Below are positions 54,901 through 64,000 of a DNA stretch of 64,000 nucleotides, one piece after another. Source of the DNA: Theodoxus fluviatilis (Eukaryota > Mollusca > Gastropoda > Cycloneritida > Neritidae). The DNA is taken from assembly GCA_034096865.1 (NCBI GenBank), contig JAWQFJ010028206.1, positions 5,001-69,000 of the forward strand, written 5' to 3'. Under the pieces are notes generated by a model, which made no database searches, was not told where the DNA came from, and saw only the letters and a list, made by a program, of their open reading frames with translations. The position numbers and the translations under genes are program-made. Position 1 is the stretch's first letter, and each line of letters opens with the position of its first letter.

Positions 54901-57900
54901 CTACAGATGGAGTGAAGTCGATGCTACAGATGGAGTGAAGTCGATGCTACAGATGGAGTGAAGTCGATGCTACAGATGGAGTGAAGTCGATACTACAGAT
55001 GGACTGCAGTCGATGCTACAGATGGAGTGAAGTCGATGCTACAGATGGAGTGAAGTCGATGCTACAGATGGAGTGAAGTCAATGCTACAGATGGAGTGAA
55101 GTCGATGCTACAGATGGAGTGAAGTCGATGCTACAGATGGAGTGAAGTCAATGCTACAGATGGAGTGAAGTCGATGCTACAGATGGAGTGAAGTCGATAC
55201 TACAGATGGACTGCAGTCGATGCTACAGATGGAGTGAAGTCAATGCTACAGATGGAGTGAAGTCGATGCTACAGATGGAGTGAAGTCGATGCTACAGATG
55301 GAGTGAAGTCGATGCTACAGATGGAGTGAAGTCGATGCTACAGATGGACTGCAGTCGATGCTACAGATGGAGTGAAGTCAATGCTACAGATGGAGTGAAG
55401 TCGATGCTACAGATGGAGTGAAGTCGATACTACAGATGGACTGCAGTTGATGCTACAGATGGAGTGAAGTCGATACTACAGATGGAGTGAAGTCGATGCT
55501 ACAGATGGAGTGAAGTCGATGCTACAGATGGAGTGAAGTCGATGCTACAGATGGAGTGAAGTCGATGCTACAGATGGAGTGAAGTCGATGCTACAGATGG
55601 AGTGAAGTCGATGCTACAGATGGAGTGAAGTCGATACTACAGATGGACTGCAGTCGATGCTACAGATGGAGTGAAGTCAATGCTACAGATGGAGTGAAGT
55701 CGATGCTACAGATGGAGTGAAGTCGATGCTACAGATGGAGTGAAGTCGATGCTACAGATGGAGTGAAGTCGATACTACGGATGGACTGGAGTCGATGCTA
55801 CAGATGGAGTGAAGTCAATGCTACAGATGGAGTGAAGTCGATGCTACAGATGGAGTGAAGTCGATACTACAGATGGAGTGAAGTCAATGCTACAGATGGA
55901 GTGAAGTCGATACTACAGATGGAGTGAAGTCGATACTACAGATGGACTGCAGTCGATGCTACAGATGGAGTGAAGTCAATGCTACAGATGGAGTGAAGTC
56001 AATGCTACAGATGGAGTGAAGTCGATGCTACAGATGGAGTGAAGTCGATGCTACAGATGGAGTGAAGTCAATGCTACAGATGGAGTGAAGTCGATGCTAC
56101 AGATGGAGTGAAGTCAATGCTACAGATGGAGTGAAGTCGATGCTACAGATGGAGTGAAGTCGATGCTACAGATGGAGTGAAGTCAATGCTACAGATGGAG
56201 TGAAGTCGATGCTACAGATGGAGTGAAGTCGATGCTACAGATGGAGTGAAGTCGATGCTACAGATGGAGTGAAGTCGATGCTACAGATGGAGTGAAGTCG
56301 ATGCTACAGATGGAGTGAAGTCGATGCTACAGATGGAGTGAAGTCGATGCTACAGATGGAGTGAAGTCGATGCTACAGATGGAGTGAAGTCGATGCTACA
56401 GATGGAGTGAAGTCAATGCTACAGATGGAGTGAAGTCGATGCTACAGATGGAGTGAAGTCGATGCTACAGATGGAGTGAAGTCAATGCTACAGATGGAGT
56501 GAAGTCAATGCTACAGACGGAGTGTAGTCGATAGTACAGATGGAGTAAAGTCGATGCTACAGATGGAGTGAAGTCGACCCTACAGATGGAGTGAAGTCGA
56601 TGCTACAGATGGAGTGGATACTACAGATGGAGTGAAGTCGATACTACAGATGGAGTGAAGTCAATGCTACAGATGGAGTGAAGTCGATGCTACAGATGGA
56701 GTGAAGTCGATGCTACAGATGGAGTGAAGTCGATACTACAGATGGACTGCAGTCGATGCTACAGATGGAGTGAAGTCAATGCTACAGATGGAGTGAAGTC
56801 GATGCTACAGATGGAGTAAAGTCGATGCTACAGATGGAGTGAAGTCAATGCTACAGATGGAGTGAAGTCAATGCTACAGATGGAGTGAAGTCGATACTAC
56901 AGATGGAGTGAAGTCGATACTACAGATGGACTGCAGTTGATGCTACAGATGGAGTGAAGATACTACAAATGGAGTGAAGTCGATGCTACAGATGGAGTGA
57001 AGTCAATGCTACAGATGGAGTGAAGTCGATGCTACAGATGGAGTGAAGTCGATGCTACAGATGGAGTGAAGTCGATGCTACAGATGGAGTGAAGTCGATG
57101 CTACAGATGGAGTGAAGTCGATACTACAGATGGACTGCAGTCGATGCTACAGATGGAGTGAAGTCGATGCTACAGATGGAGTGAAGTCGATGCTACAGAT
57201 GGAGTGAAGTCGATGCTACAGATGGAGTGAAGTCGATGCTACAGATGGAGTGAAGTCGATACTACAGATGGAGTGAAGTCGATGCTACAGATGGAGTGAA
57301 GTCAATGCTACAGGTGGAGTGAAGTCGATGCTACAGATGGAGTGAAGTCGATGCTACAGATGGAGTGAAGTCGATACTACAGATGGAGTGAAGTCGATAC
57401 TACAGATGGACTGCAGTCGATGCTACAGATGGAGTGAAGTCGATGCTACAGATGGAGTAAAGTCGATGCTACAGATGGAGTGAAGTCAATGCTACAGATG
57501 GAGTGAAGTCAATGCTACAGATGGAGTGAAGTCGATGCTACAGATGAAGTGAAGTCAATGCTACAGATGGAGTGAATTCGATGCTACAGATGGAGTGAAG
57601 TCGATACTACAGATGGACTGCAGTCGATGCTACAGATGGAGTGAAGTCAATGCTACAGATGGAGTGAAGTCGATGCTACAGATGGAGTGAAGTCGATGCT
57701 ACAGATGGAGTGAAGTCGATACTACAGATGGAGTGAAGTCGATACTACAGATGGACTGCAGTCGGTACTACAGATGGAGTTAAGTCAATGCTACAGATGG
57801 AGTGAAGTCGATGCTACAGATGGAGTGAAGTCGATACTACAGATGGACTCCAGTTGATGCTACAGATGGAGTGAAGTCGATACTACAGATGGAGTGAAGT

Positions 57901-60900
57901 CGATGCTACAGATGGAGTGAAGTCGATACTACAGATGGACTGCAGTCGATGCTACAGATGGAGTGAAGTCGATACTACAGATGGACTGCAGTCGATGCTA
58001 CAGATGGAGTGAAGTCAATGCTACAGATGGAGTGAAGTCGATGCTACAGATGGAGTGAAGTCGATGCTACAGATGGAGTGAAGTCGATACTACAGATGGA
58101 GTGAAGTCGATACTACAGATGGACTGCAGTCGATGCTACAGATGGAGTGAAGTCGATGCTACAGATGGAGTAAAGTCGATGCTACAGATGGAGTGAAGTC
58201 AATGCTACAGATGGAGTGAAGTCAATGCTACAGATGGAGTGAAGTCGATGCTACAGATGGAGTGAAGTCAATGCTACAGATGGAGTGAATTCGATGCTAC
58301 AGATGGAGTGAAGTCGATACTACAGATGGACTGCAGTCGATGCTACAGATGGAGTGAAGTCGATGCTACAGATGGAGTGAAGTCGATGCTACAGATGGAG
58401 TGAAGTCGATGCTACAGATGGAGTGAAGTCGATACTACAGATGGAGTGAAGTCGATACTACAGATGGACTGCAGTCGATGCTACAGATGGAGTTAAGTCA
58501 ATGCTACAGATGGAGTGAAGTCGATGCTACAGATGGAGTGAAGTCGATACTACAGATGGACTGCAGTTGATGCTACAGATGGAGTGAAGATACTACAAAT
58601 GGAGTGAAGTCGATGCTACAGATGGAGTGAAGTCAATGCTACAGATGGAGTGAAGTCGATGCTACAGATGGAGTGAAGTCGATGCTACAGATGGAGTGAC
58701 GTCGATGCTACAGATGGAGTGAAGTCGATGCTACAGATGGAGTGAAGTCGATGCTACAGATGGAGTGAAGTCGATACTACAGATGGACTGCAGTCGATGC
58801 TACAGATGGAGTGAAGTCGATACTACAGATGGACTGCAGTCGATGCTACAGATGGAGTGAAGTCGATGCTACAGATGGAGTGAAGTCGATACTACAGATG
58901 GACTGCAGTCGATGCTACAGATGGAGTGAAGTCAATGCTACAGGTGGAGTGAAGTCGATGCTACAGATGGAGTGAAGTCGATGCTACAGATGGAGTGAAG
59001 TCGATACTACAGTTGGAGTGAAGTCGATACTACAGATGGACTGCAGTCGATGCTACAGATGGAGTGAAGTCGATGCTACAGATGGAGTAAAGTCGATGCT
59101 ACAGATGGAGTGAAGTCAATGCTACAGATGGAGTGAAGTCAATGCTACAGATGGAGTGAAGTCGATGCTACAGATGAAGTGAAGTCAATGCTACAGATGG
59201 AGTGAATTCGATGCTACAGATGGAGTGAAGTCGATACTACAGATGGACTGCAGTCGATGCTACAGATGGAGTGAAGTCAATGCTACAGATGGAGTGAAGT
59301 CGATGCTACAGATGGAGTGAAGTCGATGCTACAGATGGAGTGAAGTCGATACTACAGATGGAGTGAAGTCGATACTACAGATGGACTGCAGTCGGTACTA
59401 CAGATGGAGTTAAGTCAATGCTACAGATGGAGTGAAGTCGATGCTACAGATGGAGTGAAGTCGATACTACAGATGGACTGCAGTTGATGCTACAGATGGA
59501 GTGAAGTCGATACTACAGATGGAGTGAAGTCGATGCTACAGATGGAGTGAAGTCAATGCTACAGATGGAGTGAAGTCGATGCTACAGATGGAGTGAAGTC
59601 AATGCTACAGATGGAGTGAAGTCGATACTACAGATGGAGTGAAGTCGATGCTACAGATGGAGTGAAGTCGATACTACAGATGGACTGCAGTCGATGCTAC
59701 AGATGGAGTAAAGTCAATGCTACAGATGGAGTAACTTCGATGCTACAGATGGAGTGAAGTCGATGCTCCAGATGGAGTGAAGTCGATGCTACAGATGGAG
59801 TGAAGTCGATACTACGGATGGACGAGTCGATGCTACAGATGGAGTGAAGTCAATGCTACAGATGGAGTGAAGTCAATGCTACAGATGGAGTGAAGTCGAT
59901 ACTACAGATGGAGTGAAGTCAATGCTACAGATGGAGTGAAGTCGATACTACAGAAGCAGTGAAGTCGATACTACAGATGGACTGCAGTCGATGCTACAGA
60001 TGGAGTGAAGTCGATACTACAGATGGAGTGAAGTCAATGCTACAGATGGAATGAAGTCGATGCTACAGATGGAGTAAAGTCGATGCTACAGATGGAGTGA
60101 AGTCAATGCTACAGATGGAGTGAAGTCAATGCTACAGATGGAGTGAAGTCAATGCTACAGATGGAGTGAAGTCAATGCTACAGATGGAGTGAAGTCGATG
60201 CTAGAGATGGAGTAAAGTCGATGCTACAGATGGAGTGAAGTCAATGCTACAGATGGAGTGAAGTCAATGCTACAGATGGATTGAAGTCGATGCTACAGAT
60301 GGAGTGAAGTCAATGCTACAGATGGAGTGAAGTCAATGCTACAGATGGAGTGAAGTCGATGCTACAGATGGAGTGAAGTCAAGGCTACAGATGGAGTGAA
60401 GTCGATGCTACAGATGGAGTGAAGTCGATGCTACAGATACAGTGAAGTCATTGCTACAGATGGAGTGAAGTCGATGCTATAGATGGAGTGAAGTCGATGA
60501 TACAGATGGAGTAAAGTCGATGCTACAGACGGACTGTAGTCGATGATACAGATGGAGTAAAGTCGATGCTACAGATGGAGTGAAGTCGACCCTACAGATG
60601 GAGTGAAGTCGATGCTACAGATGGAGTGGATACTACAGATGGAGTGAAGTCGATAATACAGATGGAGTGAAGTCAATGCTACAGATGGAGTGAAGTCGAT
60701 GCTACAGATGGAGTGAAGTCGATGCTACAGATGGAGTGAAGTCGATACTACAGATGGAGTGAAGTCGATGCTACAGATGGAGTGAAGTCGATACTACAGA
60801 TGGACTGCAGTTGATGCTACAGATGGAGTGAAGATACTACAAATGGAGTGAAGTCGATGCTACAGATGGAGTGAAGTCAATGCTACAGATGGAGTGAAGT

Positions 60901-61640
60901 CGATGCTACAGATGGAGTGAAGTCAATGCTACAGATGGAGTGAAGTCGATGCTACAGATGGAGTAAAGTCGATGCTACAGATGGAGTGAAGTCGATACTA
61001 CAGATGGACTGCAGTCGATGCTACAGATGGAGTGAAGTCAATGCTACAGGTGGAGTGAAGTCGATGCTACAGATGGAGTGAAGTCGATGCTACAGATGGA
61101 GTGAAGTCGATGCTACAGATGGAGTGAAGTCGATACTACAGATGGAGTGAAGTCGATACACAGATGGACTGCAGTCGATGCTACAGATGGAGTGAAGTCG
61201 ATGCTACAGATGGAGTGAAGTCAATGCTACAGATGGAGTGAAGTCAATGCTACAGATGGAGTGAAGTCGATGCTACAGATGAAGTGAAGTCAATGCTACA
61301 GATGGAGTGAATTCGATGCTACAGATGGAGTGAAGTCGATACTACAGATGGACTGCAGTCGATGCTACAGATGGAGTGAAGTCGATACTACAGATGGACT
61401 GCAGTTGATGCTACAGATGGAGTGAAGATACTACAAATGGAGTGAAGTCGATGCTACAGATGGAGTGAAGTCGATGCTACAGATGGAGTGAAGTCGATAC
61501 TACAGATGGAGTGAAGTCAATGCTACAGACGGACTGTAGTCGATGATACAGATGGAGTGAAGTCGATTCTACAGGCGGACTGTAGTCGATGCTACAAATG
61601 GAGTGAAGTCAATGCTACAGATGGAGTGTAGTCGATGATA
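51996..61640. repeat. 23-bp satellite array, subfamily 2
   Basis: About 420 copies of ATGCTACAGATGGAGTGAAG plus TCG. It matches subfamily 1 in phase and at 15 of 23 positions. Variants (GATACTACAGATGGACTGCAG, which contains the palindrome GACTGCAGTC, and CAATGCTACAG) recur in ordered blocks. Rare markers recur 1630 bp and 4012 bp apart, showing segmental duplications. Divergence rises at the right end (from ~59700). TGA occurs in every unit, so it is not coding. Confidence 0.9.
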
Positions 61641-62530
61641 CGCAGATATACAATGGGTCCTCAGTTCATTCCAGGCTGTGAAGAATGTCTTCCCGCGTTT
61701 TGACAGTGTATAACCTTCTGAAATTTGTATTTTTAGTATTTCTTTATTGAAATTTGATCTTTAACCACAACAGCTTCATTAGTGAAAGGACTGCTTAGTG
61801 GTAACAGCACCAAATGGACGATTCAAGCGAATTCACACAATGTTTCTCGTCTCTCTTGATATCTGAGAACTAGGCATTCATCCGTCGCTTTAAAAATAAC
61901 CCACTCATCTGAATTCTGTATTCACTGAAAGCAACATGTCGAATCGGAAGTCGAGTGTAGGAAAGAGATGATGACTACGACGGCAATGATGATGACGACG
62001 GTGGTGATGGGGAGGGCATGTGTTTGGAATCGAGTAGAACCGTGTAATTATGACAGTCTTTGTTGCTGTCGTCAGCAATGTTGTCGTTTTCATTGTAGCC
62101 GTTCTCGTTGACCTCATTGTTGTCTTCTTCGTCGTCCTCAGCACCACCGTCGTCGTTAACTGTTCAAAGCGTGCCTGACAGAGAAGACCAATCGTTTGTT
62201 TATCGCGTGAAATGTGTACATGGCGGATCTTCCCATACAGAGGGACAATTAAGGGGAGGTACAACCACCAAAGTCATCATTTTTCATCAAAAATATCGAA
62301 AATGAGTTTTGTACACGATGTCAATGTGTAACCACTCCCGTACAATGTATCAAAATATCAATGAAAAAGAATCTAAGTAAGTACGCCTTTTAGCAATCTT
62401 TTGATGCCTAGGTTTTTGAATAAATTACCTCATTAAATATGCATAATTTGACTTATTCATGTTTCAAAATCTACTGCTCCGATTTCTTTTCTTTTTTCAC
62501 CACAATTCAGCTTTTTAAATCCACTCTTAG
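61641..62530. other. Flank between the satellite and the transposase derivative
   Basis: Unique sequence with a trinucleotide-rich patch (61965-62160, GAC/GTC-type). A 42-codon Val-rich frame at 62051 follows that patch and is not credible as a gene. Promoter elements for the downstream gene may lie here, but none is clear. Confidence 0.4.
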
Positions 62531-63758
62531 ATGAACCCTTGGTTTCGACCAATCAGAGCGCAGCTAATATACGTGCATGGCACATGGTCGACTTGCGTTT
62601 CTCAGCTTCGAGCGGCGAACGAAATACACCTACAGCTGGTGTTTTCTGCTGGATTGGAACAAATTTATGTGTCTGAACACCATCTGCAAGCTACAGGTAT
62701 GTATACCTTCATGATTTCAAGATCTGAATAGTTATGTTGAGAGATATTTGAGTAACGTTTGGGAACATCGCGTGCGATGTCTCCAACTTTTTGTTTACAT
62801 TCAATTGATCTTCGCATTTTGGACTGTGGGAATGAAACTGTGGGAAATACTGCTGTGTATGATAAGAGATTAGATTTTCTCCTGCATCCTTGCCCATACA
62901 CAGAGATCTGATCAGCCTTATTGTTTCATTCACGATCGTGACCGGTTGTTATTGTTGGGTGTTTATTTGGAATTTCACTCACTGTTCACCCACGCCCACT
63001 TCCAGTATCGTGTATGTTTTTGTTTCTGATCAAAATAACCCTATTTACTGCTATTGATTTTCTTAGATGCCATATATTCTGCAGTGCATGCTAAAGCCTA
63101 ATCCCTGTTTGTGTATTTTCTGCAGCAATGCCCAAAAAACCGTATTACAAGGGAAAGAAACGTCACTATAGCAAGAAGAAGAAAAATCCTCCTGTGGCAA
63201 CCAGAGAGACAGCCTCTTCAAAGAAGCTCCACGCTGCTGCTGCTGCTACTGCTTCCTCATCCCAGACTACAGATCATCTGGTGACTGGTTACAGGATCAT
63301 AGACATTGTCAAACATGGGGACATGAAGAAGGTTAATCAACATGCCTTCCCAGAATTTGTCACTCAGACAATTCTCCCTGTCTTTGAAGAACTGGCTAGT
63401 GATGAACTCCTCAGCAAGTGTGAACATGGAGGGACAAAAAAAAACTATGAAAGTCTTGGAGCAGATGTCCCAAAAGAACATATGATGGGAGAGAGAGAGA
63501 TTGGAAGCTGCAGTGCATGATGCAGTTGTGGTTTTCAATTATGGGGAATGTAGAAGAATCAAGATCTTCCAAAAACTGAGCTTGAAATGTGGTACGAACC
63601 TGAAAAGGGGGTTTCAGAGACTTGACTAAGGCAGAGTGCAGGCATCCTTGGTGGTCAGCACTGCAGAGGCCAAGGCAGTGAGGAGAAAAAGGAAGAGGTC
63701 TACCTCTGCTAGAGAGGAGGGGGAACCTTCCTACAAAGCTGGAAGTGGTTCCTACTAG
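62531..63758 (+). pseudogene. Mutator-like transposase deletion derivative with a spliced leader exon
   Basis: A leader ends at CTACAG followed by GTATGT (donor at 62697) and a 429-bp intron ends TTTTCTGCAG (63125), two bases before ATG 63128. The ORF encodes a Lys-rich start (KKPYYKGKKRHYSKKKK), GYRIIDI, then VFEELASDELLSKCEHG, the segment before the NES motif in metazoan Mutator-domain transposases. A (GA)n slip at 63488-63500 ends the frame at 63520; in the next frame the family's C-terminal part follows (LEAAVHDAVVVFNYGECRRI ... KAGSGSY) to TAG 63756-63758, with a stop at 63627. The catalytic core is deleted. A trapped exon or MITE-like passenger is likely. Confidence 0.6.
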
Positions 63759-64000
63759 GTTTTCTTGGTGCATTTCCTTTCCAAAGCTTTAATTGGGCTT
63801 TTTCTCAAATTTGGTTTTTGGCAATGAGGGTATTTTGTTTTTTGAGCAGCAGGGGCAACATGTTCATTGTACAGTTTTGATTTTTTACAGAGTTGATCTG
63901 CATTAAATTGTACAGGGCAAGAACCAACCTTTTTTCTTTTATGTAGTGTACTTTTGCTAGTATGGTAAATTTAGTAGAAAACTGTGGGGAAATTATGCGC
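63759..64000. other. Probable 3' UTR or flank of the transposase derivative
   Basis: T-rich sequence with CATTAAATTG at ~63901, a possible ATTAAA polyadenylation signal. No ORF. Confidence 0.4.

Noticed and set aside
47630..61640. CRISPR-like array of regular short repeats
   Set aside because: Units are contiguous 23-mers without unique spacers, in a eukaryotic setting. It is a satellite.
62051..62170. 42-residue Val-rich membrane peptide
   Set aside because: It is produced by a GTC/GTT trinucleotide-rich patch and has no support as a gene.

Overview
This is a eukaryotic, metazoan window. It has spliced gene structures, AATAAA-type signals and very dense transposable elements. The mix of Polinton, Penelope-like, CR1/L2-type, RTE-like, Ty3-type, piggyBac, THAP, Harbinger and pogo remnants, plus an abundant (GGTCAA)n-rich repeat, suggests a mollusc, probably a marine gastropod. 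That is inferred from repeat style; no marker gene proves it. Only one stretch looks like an exon of an ordinary host gene: a 123-bp P4-ATPase (lipid flippase) exon on the minus strand at 37344-37466. Much of the window may therefore be intron of that gene.

Layout. 1-260: a short unassigned ORF. 261-6005: a large foldback element with ~940-bp arms and a tandem-repeat centre; its left arm is split by a 2.7-kb LTR-like insertion. ~6010-27111: a decayed Polinton/Maverick (virus-like DNA transposon). It keeps a pX-like small protein, a double jelly-roll-type major capsid protein, a protein-primed family B DNA polymerase, an HNH endonuclease, a fibre-like gene, an FtsK/HerA-type packaging ATPase and a linked hypothetical gene. 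At least nine later elements sit inside it: two copies of a hairpin-ended GGTCAA repeat, an LTR-like element that itself holds a CR1/L2 copy, a CR1/L2 3' end, a Penelope-like element, a further LTR-like segment, an RTE-like element, a Harbinger MITE and a pogo-like MITE.

27461-36260: a nest of palindromic and inverted elements, two opposed THAP-domain exon relics, a piggyBac transposase fragment and several satellites. 36420-37310 and 43499-45628: two more copies of the hairpin-ended GGTCAA repeat. 38087-43387: a young LTR retrotransposon, complete in its terminal features (matched 1199-bp LTRs, 5-bp target duplication, primer-binding site, polypurine tract). It encodes only Gag and an in-frame ORF behind a UGA stop; pol is gone except for a short RNase H tail.

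45640-47630: microsatellites and a ~36-bp degenerate tandem repeat. 47630-61640: a 14-kb array of about 600 copies of a 23-bp unit, in two subfamilies that meet near 52000, with segmental duplications inside it. 61640-64000: a spliced but broken Mutator-like transposase derivative.

Most coding content is decayed mobile DNA, so genes do not form a host pathway. The most coherent ensemble is the Polinton virion/replication set. Points that most merit follow-up: the Gag-only element with a type II-like UGA-CGG stop context; the conserved DR0 plus ERE-like nuclear-receptor motif in every copy of the hairpin repeat; the foldback element encoding an Asp/Cys repeat protein; and the nested duplications in the 23-bp array.
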